Positions 51,985-60,767 of a DNA stretch of 64,000 nucleotides are shown here, one piece after another (positions within the stretch are counted from its first letter, which is position 1; each line of letters begins with the position of its first letter). The DNA is from Coprococcus sp. Its GTDB lineage: Bacteria; Bacillota; Clostridia; Lachnospirales; Lachnospiraceae. Under the pieces are notes generated by a model. The model was not told the DNA's origin. It searched no databases and worked only from the letters and a program-made list of their open reading frames with translations. The position numbers and the translations under genes were made by a program. The stretch is taken from positions 1 through 64,000 of the forward strand of contig JAAWDY010000044.1 in NCBI GenBank assembly GCA_022793995.1, written 5' to 3'.

Positions 51985-52123
51985 CTGTCTGACCTCCTTT
52001 TATACATGCCTCACTACTGTAACATCATTATATAAATTTTCATCTACAAAGTCCATGAACATGATTGGACAAAACATGCACAAAGTTATACAATTATAAA
52101 TCATAATACCGGGGGTGAAATTT

Positions 52124-52999
52124 ATGTATATTAATTCGGCATACCTGAACAATTCTCGTCTGGATTTTAAGGACAAGACCAAGCCGCTCATTGTGTCAAG
52201 CTGCGGTACGTACCGGCTTTTAACGCGGCCTAAAATGCCGACCTTCCGCCCGAGGGGAAGGCTGGATTTTCAGATCATCTATGTTTCCTCCGGAATCGCA
52301 CATTTTCACTTTGATAATGCAGAAAATGATACGATCGTATCTGCCGGGAATATGGTGGTCTACAGACCCAAAGAATTTCAGAAATATGAATATTATGCCT
52401 CCGACCAGACCGAAGTATACTGGGTCCATTTCACCGGAGGCAATGTAAAGAATATTCTGAGAAAATACGGCGTCAAAGATGACATGCGGGTATTCTATGT
52501 CGGTACCTCCCTGGAATTTGAAAGAGTGTTTAAGAGAATCATACTTGAACTTCAACGCTGTCAGGCAGACTATGAAGAGGTACTGGCTGTTCTTCTCCGC
52601 TATCTTTTGATCCTCATACACAGACGGGTTACAAAACAGCGCGTACTGAAAAACGAATATCTTGGGAATGAAATGGATCTTGCGGCCCAATATTTTAACG
52701 ACTACTATAATACGGACGTTAATATAGAACAGTACGCCGCGTCCCGCGGCATGAGTGTCAGCTGGTTCATCCGCAATTTCAAAATGTATGCTGGCTCCAC
52801 ACCGATGCAGTACATTGTCTCCATCCGTATGACGAACGCGCAGGCGCTTCTGGAAACGACCACATATACGGTAAGCGAGATCGGGCAGATCGTAGGGTAC
52901 GGCAATCCATTATATTTCAGCCGTATTTTCCGTAAACAGAAAGGATTTTCCCCTTCGGAATATCGAAAACAAGTTTTACAGACCCATCCATATCCATAG
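52124..52999 (+). CDS. AraC family transcriptional regulator
   Basis: 291 aa from ATG 52124 (GGGGGTG upstream; GTG 52115 is an alternative). An N-terminal cupin-like sensor (LDFQIIYVSSGIAHFHFDNA) is followed by a double-HTH AraC domain from about residue 190 (NIEQYAASRGMSVSWFIRNF; VSEIGQIVGYGNPLYFSRIF). It is divergent from lacZ and probably activates the lacZ-symporter unit. Confidence 0.92.
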   Translation: MYINSAYLNNSRLDFKDKTKPLIVSSCGTYRLLTRPKMPTFRPRGRLDFQIIYVSSGIAHFHFDNAENDTIVSAGNMVVYRPKEFQKYEYYASDQTEVYWVHFTGGNVKNILRKYGVKDDMRVFYVGTSLEFERVFKRIILELQRCQADYEEVLAVLLRYLLILIHRRVTKQRVLKNEYLGNEMDLAAQYFNDYYNTDVNIEQYAASRGMSVSWFIRNFKMYAGSTPMQYIVSIRMTNAQALLETTTYTVSEIGQIVGYGNPLYFSRIFRKQKGFSPSEYRKQVLQTHPYP

Positions 53000-53025
53000 C
53001 AAAAATGGAAATTTGGGCATACGAA

Positions 53026-53050
53026 ACCCCGCATACTACGTATGCGGGGT
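53026..53050. terminator. terminator between convergent araC and surface protein genes
   Basis: ACCCCGCATAC (53026-53036) and GTATGCGGGGT (53040-53050) form an 11-bp stem with a 3-nt loop. Confidence 0.8.
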
Positions 53051-53070
53051 CTTTGATAACATTCTATTTC

Positions 53071-55020
53071 TTACAATTTCATTCTGTATCTTTGCGCCGC
53101 CAGGCCAATCGCAGCAGAACAGATCAGAGCGACAATCCATCCAATCGGCAGACGATCCCCGGTTCCGGGAGATGACTCATCTCGATTCGTCTGACCCTGC
53201 GACGGGTCTTTTGACGGATCCTTGGACGGATCTTTTGATGGATCCTTTTCTGTTCCTGCTCCCTGATCTTTGTCTTCCGTAAGCGTTAATTTTGTCTCGG
53301 CCGCACCATCCGCAAAATTTATCGTTATCGTATGGGCGCCCACGGGCAGCGTGTTCACATATTCTGCCTTCAAAGTAATGACAGTTGACCCTGCTGCCGC
53401 AGTATAATTCTCCTTTGCAACCTCTTTTCCATCGACAAACAAACTGCTGAATTTATTGAAATCTCCATCTACTTTGATCGTAACATCTTTCTTTGTTCCA
53501 GCTACAATCGTTTGGTTAGCCCCTTCCACAATTTTGTAAACATTCTGTCCGGAAGACACAGGCTTTAACGCGGATATTGCTGTCTCGATCGCCACGGCAT
53601 ATCCGTCTACCACCTCCTGATCGGTGATATTCTTCCCTCTGACGACAGCTTGAATCGCTTTCTCCACTTCTTCAAAATTCTCATAATCCTCTTTCTTCAA
53701 CGCTTCCGCTTTCGCAATCGCTTGATCGACTTTGCTATAATCAGCATCCAGATACTCTACCCTCCCGGAACCGCTTTCTATATTTTCATAGGACGGCTTA
53801 CCGTTTGAAGTAATCGTTCCTCCAACATGGATATCCCCTCTGGAGGAAATGTTTCCTGAGCCGATCTCTGTCGTTCCCCCGGTAATCGCTATATCTCCAT
53901 GGGCAAGAATACTGCCCTTTCCCGTACCGCCTGTCGCTTTCACCTCGGATTCGGTGATCTCAACAGGTCCCTGGCAGAAAATTCCAACATCCGCTGTCGA
54001 TTCTGTCTCTACGGAAGAATCGTCGATCACAGTGTTATTCACCACATAAAAGGCAGGCCAATATCCTTTTGCTACCACCTCCGAAGACTCCTTGATTTGC
54101 AGATTCGTACATACAATGGCATTACTCTGTTTTGACTCTATATTGGCTGAAGCGCCGGAAACGACGATCTTATCATCCGCCCCCACAGCTACTCCTGTCT
54201 TCGACGCGGCATCCACTTCAGCCCCATATAAAATCTCAAGATTCCCACAGGTAACAGCATACTCCTCAGCCTCCACTATGGAAAGCCTGCTTTCTGAAAT
54301 CACCACTTCTGCACCAGAAGCGCCGATTCCCTGATCCAGATTCTCCATAACAACGCTTGAATTATTTGATAATGCGAGGGAATATGCTCCTGTCGCATTG
54401 ATTCCCTGTCTTTTTGCATCTGCCGCGGAGCTGCCGGCAGACTGTGCGGTAATCTTTAAATGAGAATTGCTAATCAGATTATCCCTTCCGGTAATATATA
54501 CCGCACAACCATTCTCTTTTCCTATATCGCCAAGAATCACTTCCAGGTTCGCGTCCTGGACAGTAAGCCCGCCTCCTTCAACAAATATCCCACGGCAGGA
54601 AAACGAAGAAAGAGACGGATCCTGGGCGGTATGGATCGTAAGGCTGCCGCCAGACGTCCCTTTTATATTCAGTGGATTGCCACTATAGATTCCATAATGC
54701 CCGCTGATCGTATTATCCCCAACCAGCTCAACCGTGATTCCCTCACCTTGAATCTCAACTCCATATATCAGAGCCTTCCCGCTGGAATCCTGGTCGATCA
54801 CAGCATTCTCCAGTGTCAATGTTTTCGTGTCCGGATTGTAGCTTGCCGTACCGCTTCCGCACGGTACTGTCTGATCTGGCGCCTTTAAAATATCGACTCC
54901 CTTCACCTTGATCTGCTCTCCGGCCGCAAATACTGTCCCTGGTTGAAAGATCAATGCAAAACATAAAACCAGGAAAACATAAAATATCTTTCTTTTCACT
55001 TTCGTCTCCTTTTCTTTCAT
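53071..55020 (-). CDS. large secreted surface protein with repeat-rich tail
   Basis: 649 aa. A signal peptide (residues about 10-32, ending VFAAGE) is followed by a long beta-solenoid-like region of many short turns about 20-25 residues long (residues about 60-420), then a FIVAR-like helical module (KVDQAIAKAEALKKEDYENF, about 425-480). An X2-like immunoglobulin domain (VDGKEVAKENYTAAAGSTVI) follows, then DPSK tetrapeptide repeats, and a sorting-like end SSPGTGDRLPIGWIVALICS with a basic tail. It lacks canonical LPXTG. Likely cell-wall associated, with possible polysaccharide or adhesive role. Confidence 0.85.
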   Translation of the reverse strand: MKEKETKVKRKIFYVFLVLCFALIFQPGTVFAAGEQIKVKGVDILKAPDQTVPCGSGTASYNPDTKTLTLENAVIDQDSSGKALIYGVEIQGEGITVELVGDNTISGHYGIYSGNPLNIKGTSGGSLTIHTAQDPSLSSFSCRGIFVEGGGLTVQDANLEVILGDIGKENGCAVYITGRDNLISNSHLKITAQSAGSSAADAKRQGINATGAYSLALSNNSSVVMENLDQGIGASGAEVVISESRLSIVEAEEYAVTCGNLEILYGAEVDAASKTGVAVGADDKIVVSGASANIESKQSNAIVCTNLQIKESSEVVAKGYWPAFYVVNNTVIDDSSVETESTADVGIFCQGPVEITESEVKATGGTGKGSILAHGDIAITGGTTEIGSGNISSRGDIHVGGTITSNGKPSYENIESGSGRVEYLDADYSKVDQAIAKAEALKKEDYENFEEVEKAIQAVVRGKNITDQEVVDGYAVAIETAISALKPVSSGQNVYKIVEGANQTIVAGTKKDVTIKVDGDFNKFSSLFVDGKEVAKENYTAAAGSTVITLKAEYVNTLPVGAHTITINFADGAAETKLTLTEDKDQGAGTEKDPSKDPSKDPSKDPSQGQTNRDESSPGTGDRLPIGWIVALICSAAIGLAAQRYRMKL

Positions 55021-55145
55021 AAATGTAACAATAGGTATCTCAAATGCATTGTAATATGTATTTTATGTTTTGTAAATAACAACATTTTTGGTACAAATTG
55101 CTTCCCTGCCATGATACAATAGCTGTATTAAGGAGGCTTGTCATT

Positions 55146-56723
55146 ATGAAAAAAATAACAATTATTTCCCGGGTTCTAAGTCTTGCCCTCGCCGTTTGCC
55201 TGCTGTGCACATCCTGCGGCTCTCCGGCTAAGGCTACTACCATGAATCTCATCAAGACTGAGGGAACGGTGGACGTCCGGGACGACGCCGGAGATGACGT
55301 CTCAATCTTAGAAAACCTGAAACTTTACAGTGGATACGGCGTGGAGACGCTAAAGAAAAGCTACGCCTGGATCAAACTGGACAACGTGAAACTTGCGAAG
55401 TTGGACGCGGTAAGTGAAGCTGTGATCGAAAAAGATGAGGGCGATCTGGAGATCGAGATAAAATCCGGAAGCCTGTTCTTCAATGTCACTGAGCCACTGG
55501 ATGAGGATGAAAGTATGGAGATCCATACTTCCACTATGACGGTAGGCATCCGCGGCACCTGCGGATGGGTGGAGTTGGAAGATGAACGTCATATGAACGT
55601 ATATCTATTAGAAGGAACGGTAGAGTGCACTCTCACCGATCAGTCCGGCAAAGAGACTTCCGCCCGTGTATCTGCCGGAGAGATGGCAACGCTGTCCCTG
55701 AATGAGGACGGTACTGGTGAAATCAGCGTAGCTCCTTTCACTGTATCCGATGTCCCGGAGTTCGTACTGACAGAAGCAGAGCGGGACGAAGCACTGGCGG
55801 AGGATATCCTGGACGCTTCTGGTCTGGACGTGCTGAATCCTCCTGCCTTCATTGGAACAGAAGCCCTCTCCCGGCTTCCCTACTACGGCGATCTCTCCCA
55901 GTGCCATATGACTGCCGAGCAGGCCCAGGCCTACGCGCAGATTCTTGAGGATAATGTACGCGAGAGCGAGACAGCTGTATGGAGTGAATGGTATTCTTCC
56001 GGCAATTATGCCAAACCGAAATTCATATGGGCCTCGCTTTTTGACACCGGGGACGGCATCCCCGCCCTGTGGGTCGTTGGAGGATATGATATGCAAATCC
56101 CGGTAGCTCCGCAGCCGTACCTGGGCGAGAATCCCGAGTTTTATCCCTTCATGTCCCGGATCTATCAGTGGGACGGTACGCAGGCAGTCCTGGCAACCGA
56201 TACGATGCCTGAAAATGGCTACAGCGCCATAACCGAGGAAGGGCTTGTCTTCCTCCACCAGACTGACTTTAATTATAATACGATCAGCACTGCCGCGGAA
56301 CTCTACCCCTTATCCGGCGGACAAGTTAGCGGCGAGCCGACCCACGTTCTCCAGAGTATCATAATCGAACAACAAAATCATCCTTCATCAGGGGAACTGC
56401 AGACCTTTATCGCAGCACATGGAAATTCGGACCAAAGCTATGATTACGGCACATTGTCAGGCAGCATGTGGAACGACTGGGGTATGGGAACTCCCGAATG
56501 GCACGTCTACGCGCTGGACGGGACATTTATGGGACCTGACGACGTCAGAACCGCATGGGAAGAATTGTCAGGACTCCCCTATTGGGGAATCATGAGCGAC
56601 GCCTCAACCTTCGGTGAATTTGGATTCGGAGGATACGGCGCGCAGGATACCATCTGCAAATGGCGGGGCGATTGGCGCGACTGCACCGAGATCGCTACGT
56701 TACTTCGGGAAGCCGCCCAATAA
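55146..56723 (+). CDS. FecR-domain lipoprotein
   Basis: 525 aa from ATG 55146 with AAGGAGG upstream. The lipobox LLCTSC ends at C24, so it is membrane-anchored outside. A FecR-like beta domain covers about residues 30-190 (LYSGYGVETLKKSYAWIKLD; MTVGIRGTCGWVEL). The C-terminal 330 residues are an unknown extracellular region. In Gram-negatives FecR works with a sigma factor and TonB receptor; none is adjacent here, so the role probably differs. Confidence 0.85.
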   Translation: MKKITIISRVLSLALAVCLLCTSCGSPAKATTMNLIKTEGTVDVRDDAGDDVSILENLKLYSGYGVETLKKSYAWIKLDNVKLAKLDAVSEAVIEKDEGDLEIEIKSGSLFFNVTEPLDEDESMEIHTSTMTVGIRGTCGWVELEDERHMNVYLLEGTVECTLTDQSGKETSARVSAGEMATLSLNEDGTGEISVAPFTVSDVPEFVLTEAERDEALAEDILDASGLDVLNPPAFIGTEALSRLPYYGDLSQCHMTAEQAQAYAQILEDNVRESETAVWSEWYSSGNYAKPKFIWASLFDTGDGIPALWVVGGYDMQIPVAPQPYLGENPEFYPFMSRIYQWDGTQAVLATDTMPENGYSAITEEGLVFLHQTDFNYNTISTAAELYPLSGGQVSGEPTHVLQSIIIEQQNHPSSGELQTFIAAHGNSDQSYDYGTLSGSMWNDWGMGTPEWHVYALDGTFMGPDDVRTAWEELSGLPYWGIMSDASTFGEFGFGGYGAQDTICKWRGDWRDCTEIATLLREAAQ

Positions 56724-56786
56724 CATATGATACCAGTGCAAAAGGCCATTTCACACGGTAAGCTTGCTTGCCAGTGGGAATATGGC

Positions 56787-56905
56787 TCTATTCCCGCGAA
56801 GCAACGAGCCAAATAGCCATGCTAAGTGCCCTTTGAGTATGCATGGATATTTGGCGACTGCCGCGAGTGTCAAATACCCCGTAGCTTGCCGCGGGGTATT
56901 TGACT
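56787..56905. repeat. modular dispersed repeat, copy B
   Basis: Shares three blocks with 19801-19950, but has a 20-bp insertion in the second segment and only TGTC where copy A has about 55 bp. It ends in the hairpin CAAATACCCCG...CGGGGTATTTG (about 56871-56902). It lies between convergent FecR and WYL genes, where the hairpin may act as a terminator. A GATACC-GTGCAAA motif lies before this copy but after copy A. Confidence 0.8.
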
Positions 56906-56928
56906 GTACGCCAGAAACGTCTCTCCAC

Positions 56929-57918
56929 TCATTGGTACTGCCGGACCAACCGCTCGATCTCTCTCTTTATCTGTTCGACGACGTCGTCAGGTCCGACAAT
57001 CTTCACCCCTTCGCCAAGGGAAATGATCCACCCCAGGAATTGTTTACTGACATGCACGTCCACCATTACTGTAAAGTGCTCCTTATCTGCCGGAATAAGC
57101 ATCACATCTTTTCCAAACCGGTCTATGATGATCCCCGCCAAAGTGTTCTCCACCAAAAGCTTTACCTGCTGTTCTTTGCCCCGGAACATCCCGAAGCTCT
57201 TCTTGGCATAGTCCGCCATATCCAGCTTCTTAAAATGCTCCCTTCCTTCCCTTTTTTCTTCCGACATCTGAATATGCAGCATCTTATCGACCCGGTAATG
57301 CTTGATCTTACCCGCGTCAGAATCATATCCTACCAGATAATAATTCTCATCATCCCACGAAAGCCCCCAAGGACTGATATGATAGTATGCTCCGCCGTGA
57401 CGCAGCTCCATCTCCTTTTTCACATTCCACTGAAAATATTGGAATCGGATCTTCTTATTTTCTGAAATCGCATTGTGAACCGCGTCGACCGTATAGTAGA
57501 TACTCTCGTTCATCGTCTTAATCCTTCCGGACACAAATACCTGGCGTTGCAGCTTCATCGCCTCATATTTGCTGACAAGCTTTTCCAGCTTCCTGATCAG
57601 CGCGTTGGTCTTTCGCTCTGTAATAAATCTTGACGACTGAATTGCATCCACCAGAAGCTTCAGCTCCGGCAGCTCAAAAAGACGGTTCACCACATGATAA
57701 TGATACCTGTTGCCTACAGGCTCGCCTTCCACCTCAATCCCCAGGATATCCAGGTCGCGAAGGTCGTTATAAATAGTCTTTCTGTCCGCGGTTATCCCAT
57801 ATTCCTCAAGAGAAGCTATAATCTCCGGCATCGTGATATAATGCTCGTCGTCGGTTTTCTCCATCATGATCTGTGCAAGCCGGTACAGCTTAAATTTCTG
57901 ATTGGTTCCTTTCGGCAT
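56929..57918 (-). CDS. WYL-domain transcriptional regulator
   Basis: 329 aa with an N-terminal DeoR-like HTH (MPEIIASLEEYGITADRKTIYNDLRDL), a WYL domain (SPWGLSWDDENYYLVGYD) and a C-terminal WCX extension. WYL proteins bind nucleic acid or small ligands and often regulate DNA-damage or defence genes. Three very small genes follow upstream on the same strand but with their own starts. No defence system is adjacent. Confidence 0.92.
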   Translation of the reverse strand: MPKGTNQKFKLYRLAQIMMEKTDDEHYITMPEIIASLEEYGITADRKTIYNDLRDLDILGIEVEGEPVGNRYHYHVVNRLFELPELKLLVDAIQSSRFITERKTNALIRKLEKLVSKYEAMKLQRQVFVSGRIKTMNESIYYTVDAVHNAISENKKIRFQYFQWNVKKEMELRHGGAYYHISPWGLSWDDENYYLVGYDSDAGKIKHYRVDKMLHIQMSEEKREGREHFKKLDMADYAKKSFGMFRGKEQQVKLLVENTLAGIIIDRFGKDVMLIPADKEHFTVMVDVHVSKQFLGWIISLGEGVKIVGPDDVVEQIKREIERLVRQYQ

Positions 57919-57974
57919 GTTAATCCCCCTCCACTGTCATATGGGAGCATCCCGCCTTCCCAATACAGCCCTTT

Positions 57975-58076
57975 CTAATCTTCCAGCCACTCTATATAAT
58001 CAGACTCGCTGGCAAAGAGCCTGTATTCTCCGTCGACATATCCCATATAACCGTTCTCTGTATTGTATCCTTTCAT
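57975..58076 (-). CDS. conserved-looking micro-protein (33 aa)
   Basis: ATG 58076 to TAG 57975-57977 encodes MKGYNTENGYMGYVDGEYRL followed by FASESDYIEWLED. It has a strong AAAGGAGACG site. The Tyr-rich, acidic composition recalls small Lachnospiraceae ORFs often missed by callers; I recall similar sequences but cannot name them. It lies 57 nt upstream of the WYL gene start on the same strand. Unknown function. Confidence 0.65.
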   Translation of the reverse strand: MKGYNTENGYMGYVDGEYRLFASESDYIEWLED

Positions 58077-58178
58077 CGTTTTCGTCTCCTTTATTTTGTA
58101 TTCTTTTATACAATTTAAAGGATTAGCTGTCCAATACAAATACCACCTTGAAAGAGGCAGACAAAAAATGTGCTAAAT

Positions 58179-58394
58179 CTACCCTTTCGACGTCACCAGC
58201 GATATGATCCCGATCACGATCAAGATTGGAAACGCTATCGAAACCAGTCCGCCTACGATCACTCCGATCAATATGATCGGAAATACTACAACTGTCAAAA
58301 GAATTTTTGAGATTCCCCATGCCGCCCTGATCCCAAAGATCAATAATTTTCCAAAAAACCAAAACATACATATAGCAAATAAAATTGTCAACAT
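58179..58394 (-). CDS. small membrane protein (71 aa)
   Basis: Starts ATG 58394 with GGAGGAG upstream. Almost entirely hydrophobic with two helices (about residues 4-24 and 32-66, IILIGVIVGGLVSIAFPILI). It ends SLVTSKG. No charged motif. Function unknown. It lies in a group of small minus-strand ORFs with dispersed palindromes around it. Confidence 0.7.
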   Translation of the reverse strand: MLTILFAICMFWFFGKLLIFGIRAAWGISKILLTVVVFPIILIGVIVGGLVSIAFPILIVIGIISLVTSKG

Positions 58395-58421
58395 CTACTT
58401 CTCCTCCTTACATATTTTAAC

Positions 58422-58562
58422 TCATCGCCGAATAGGCGATTGCCTTTCTTTTACTGACTTGAACTGTGAACTGTTCTTTATACCAAGCTTTTCACTAAAC
58501 CCGGGATTCTTTTCCATTTTCTCAAGTATCCGTAACAACCGCATCCTCTTTACCGTATCCAT
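58422..58562 (-). CDS. micro-protein between palindromic repeats (46 aa)
   Basis: ATG 58562 to TGA 58422-58424 encodes MDTVKRMRLLRILEKMEKNP, then GFSEKLGIKNSSQFKSVKER, then QSPIRR. The start sits behind AACAGGAGGAA, which is itself part of repeat copy 58578-58593. The last codons and stop come from the palindrome at 58424-58440. The basic helical body looks like a genuine small protein; I recall similar Clostridia ORFs but cannot name the family. Function unknown. Confidence 0.6.
   Translation of the reverse strand: MDTVKRMRLLRILEKMEKNPGFSEKLGIKNSSQFKSVKERQSPIRR
58424..58440. repeat. single palindromic repeat
   Basis: ATCGCCGAATAGGCGAT, the reverse complement form of the 3018 palindrome. 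It provides the end of the 46-aa ORF. Confidence 0.8.
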
Positions 58563-58577
58563 ATTTCCTCCTGTTCT

Positions 58578-58655
58578 ATCGCCGCCAGGCGATTTAAAAT
58601 CAGGTATCCCGAGTGTACACGAGGGGTTCCTCCTGTTCTATCGTCGCCAGGCGAT
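58578..58655. repeat. composite palindromic repeat, copy 2 (inverted)
   Basis: ATCGCCGCCAGGCGAT (58578-58593) and ATCGTCGCCAGGCGAT (58640-58655) flank the same middle hairpin and GGAA-CCCCTC...GGGAT-CC-GA-TTTTA order as at 3018-3103, read on the other strand. The second palindrome has a G-T pair (compensated stem). Confidence 0.8.
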
Positions 58656-58670
58656 TCAGACCGCTTGCAC

Positions 58671-58699
58671 TTGCCATATCCCTATGAATCCGGTATAAT
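58671..58699 (+). promoter_or_regulatory. promoter of the XRE gene
   Basis: TTGCCA (58671-58676), 17 nt, TATAAT (58694-58699). Start expected near 58705, where leader motif copy B begins. Confidence 0.85.
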
Positions 58700-58704
58700 A
58701 GGAG

Positions 58705-58761
58705 CACTTGATGAGGTACTTCACGAACCTAGTGCGAGTTACCCCCTGGGGTAATAGGAAC
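58705..58761 (+). ncRNA. candidate structured 5' leader RNA, copy B
   Basis: A 57-nt match to 9899-9956 (CACTTGATGAG, ACGAACCT, GGGGTAAT and AAC retained). The TTACCC/GGGTAA hairpin near the 3' end is clear here. The motif is placed exactly at the 5' end of the transcript of the XRE gene, as copy A is for the RpiR gene. Confidence 0.6.
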
Positions 58762-58803
58762 GCTTAAATTTTTCAAATTTAATAAGATAAAGGAGACCGC
58801 ACC

Positions 58804-59319
58804 ATGGGTAAGCAATCTACCAGAGAAAACAAAAACATCTACCAATTATGCCGGGAAGAACAAGGTCTGACCCGCGAAAAAGCAAGCGAACAGATGACGG
58901 GCGTCTCCGCCTCCCGGATTGAAAAAATAGAATACGAACTTCAGGACCCTACACCTTATGATGTCGTCCAAATGGCCGATTGTTATAAGAGGCCGGACCT
59001 TTGTAATTACTATTGTTCCCACAAATGCATGATCGGAGACCGATATGTGCCGGAAATCGAGGTATCCGAATTATCCAATATCATTTTAGAGACGATCGCA
59101 AGTTTAAACGAGATCAACCCTCTCACCGGCAGGCTGATCCAGATCGCCCGCGACGGTAAAATCACTGACGACGAGATCCGAGATTTCGCATTCATCAGTA
59201 AAAAACTGGACGAGGTTTCCCTTGCGATTGATTCACTAAACCTGTGGGTCGATAAAACCGCCAGTGAGAATAAAATCAATATCCAGCTTTTGAATTCTGA
59301 AAAAGAACGGCTGAAATAA
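58804..59319 (+). CDS. XRE-type regulator with unknown C-terminal domain
   Basis: 171 aa. The N-terminal helix-turn-helix (residues about 7-60, YQLCREEQGLTREKASEQMTGVSASRIEKIE) is preceded by AAAGGAGA. A cysteine/His-containing middle (DLCNYYCSHKCMIGDRYV) and a helical C-terminal region follow. It may bind a metal or fold via the Cys cluster. Transcribed from a consensus-like promoter with the shared leader RNA motif. Confidence 0.85.
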   Translation: MGKQSTRENKNIYQLCREEQGLTREKASEQMTGVSASRIEKIEYELQDPTPYDVVQMADCYKRPDLCNYYCSHKCMIGDRYVPEIEVSELSNIILETIASLNEINPLTGRLIQIARDGKITDDEIRDFAFISKKLDEVSLAIDSLNLWVDKTASENKINIQLLNSEKERLK

Positions 59320-59326
59320 TGACAGC

Positions 59327-59359
59327 GGGCAATGCTCTTCATTACCGGAATCATTGCCC
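59327..59359. terminator. terminator after the XRE gene
   Basis: GGGCAATG (59327-59334) and CATTGCCC (59352-59359) pair, followed by TTTGCTCTT. Confidence 0.8.
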
Positions 59360-59438
59360 TTTGCTCTTGCGCCTGACTGCCTGACCGCTTCCCCGTTTCC
59401 CTCACGCGTTTCTTACGATTCTTGCTTCTGAATGATTC

Positions 59439-59855
59439 TTAATAATTCTGCAGCTCGCTAAGAATATGCTCCACATGCCGAATCGCTTCCGCCACCTGTT
59501 CGTGCGCCTTATTAATACGGTCCTGAACCATCCAGTCTACGACAAACCCATCAAAGAACCAGTCGGCAAACGAAAGAAAATCACCTGTCTCGATATCCAG
59601 ATTATAAAACATACTCACATCTCTCAGTTCTTGGCTGAACGCTCTGAGATCGTATCTTGCCTGCTCCATATTCTGTTTTGCATCGTCCATCTTAGAATGC
59701 TTGAGCATGGTGGTGATAAATCCTCCACCAAACATATCCCAAATTCCCCAGTTTTTCGCGCTATTCAGATCTTCCTGCGCCGCCCGGAGGCTTCCAAGAG
59801 CCCTTCTGCCCGCGTTTATCGCTTCCTGCTTTTCTCTTTCTAAATCATATGCCAT
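59439..59855 (-). CDS. helical hypothetical protein
   Basis: 138 aa from ATG 59855 (CGAGGGGTG upstream); a longer frame to 59897 has no good site. No signal or membrane helix, but predicted long helices (LGSLRAAQEDLNSAKNWGIWDMFGGG; HEQVAEAIRHVEHILSEL). No known catalytic motif. The gene is monocistronic, convergent with the XRE gene. Function unknown. Confidence 0.8.
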   Translation of the reverse strand: MAYDLEREKQEAINAGRRALGSLRAAQEDLNSAKNWGIWDMFGGGFITTMLKHSKMDDAKQNMEQARYDLRAFSQELRDVSMFYNLDIETGDFLSFADWFFDGFVVDWMVQDRINKAHEQVAEAIRHVEHILSELQNY

Positions 59856-60050
59856 ATTTTCACCCCTCGCATTTTTTATAACACGATTATAATCCATAAG
59901 TATGACTGAATAAACCGTTATGTTATGGAAATAGGGCTCTTTATTCCTCGGTTTTTGATAAAATGAGAGGGAATATAAATTGTAATTCCGCGCTGCTTAT
60001 GGTAAAGTACTCTATGAAAAATCTTATTCTACAATAGACCGGAGGTTATC

Positions 60051-60722
60051 ATGAAAAAATTATTCACTTGTTTCTTATGCATCACTCTCTTTACCGTTTT
60101 TCTTGCGGGATGCGGATCAAAAGAGACTGACGACACACAGAAAGACAACTCGCAGAAGGACAACAACGCAAAAACAGAAGAAAAGGACACTGTTTCAAAA
60201 GAGAAAGATGGAGATGGGAATCTGGAAGGACTTCATCATGTAGAGATTGAGGTAAAAGATTATGGGACTATAAAACTGGAACTGGACGCCGACACCGCCC
60301 CCATCAGCGTCACGAATTTTATCCAGCTTGCAAAGAACGGTTTCTACGACGGTCTGACGTTCCACCGGATTATAAGCGGTTTCATGATCCAGGGAGGCGA
60401 TCCGCTGGGAAATGGAACCGGCGGTTCGGATACACATATCAAAGGGGAATTTTCAGAGAACGGTGTGGAAAATGATATTTCCCACAAGCGGGGTGTGATC
60501 TCAATGGCAAGGGCCAACGACCCGGACAGCGCCTCTTCTCAGTTTTTCATCGTTCATGAAGACAGTCCGCATCTGGATGGAAACTATGCCGCGTTCGGCC
60601 ATGTGACGGAAGGCATCGAAATCGTCGATGAGATCTGCAAAAATACGCCCGTGCAGGATGGCAACGGAACCGTAGCTCCGGAAGACCAGCCCACCATTAC
60701 GTCCATAAAAGTAGTGGATTAA
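60051..60722 (+). CDS. cyclophilin-type peptidyl-prolyl isomerase lipoprotein
   Basis: 223 aa. A signal peptide ends in lipobox LAGC (C21), followed by a charged Lys/Asp/Glu linker, and a cyclophilin domain from about residue 65 ([35 protein letters not shown]). It helps fold secreted proteins at the membrane surface. AGGTTATC precedes the start. The domain lacks some residues of the canonical cyclosporin site, as common in bacterial forms. Confidence 0.95.
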   Translation: MKKLFTCFLCITLFTVFLAGCGSKETDDTQKDNSQKDNNAKTEEKDTVSKEKDGDGNLEGLHHVEIEVKDYGTIKLELDADTAPISVTNFIQLAKNGFYDGLTFHRIISGFMIQGGDPLGNGTGGSDTHIKGEFSENGVENDISHKRGVISMARANDPDSASSQFFIVHEDSPHLDGNYAAFGHVTEGIEIVDEICKNTPVQDGNGTVAPEDQPTITSIKVVD

Positions 60723-60742
60723 AAAGTCCTTACTATTTCAAA

Positions 60743-60763
60743 GGGGGTACAAATTGTACCCTC
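60743..60763. terminator. terminator between PPIase and GPH transporter
   Basis: GGGTAC (60745-60750) and GTACCC (60756-60761) with flanking G-C pairs, then TCTTGTTT. Confidence 0.75.
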
Positions 60764-60767
60764 TTGT

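Noticed and set aside
58424-58655. CRISPR array
   Set aside because: Repeats are perfect palindromes of 16-17 bp, spacing is irregular (about 140 and 46 bp), and no cas gene is near.
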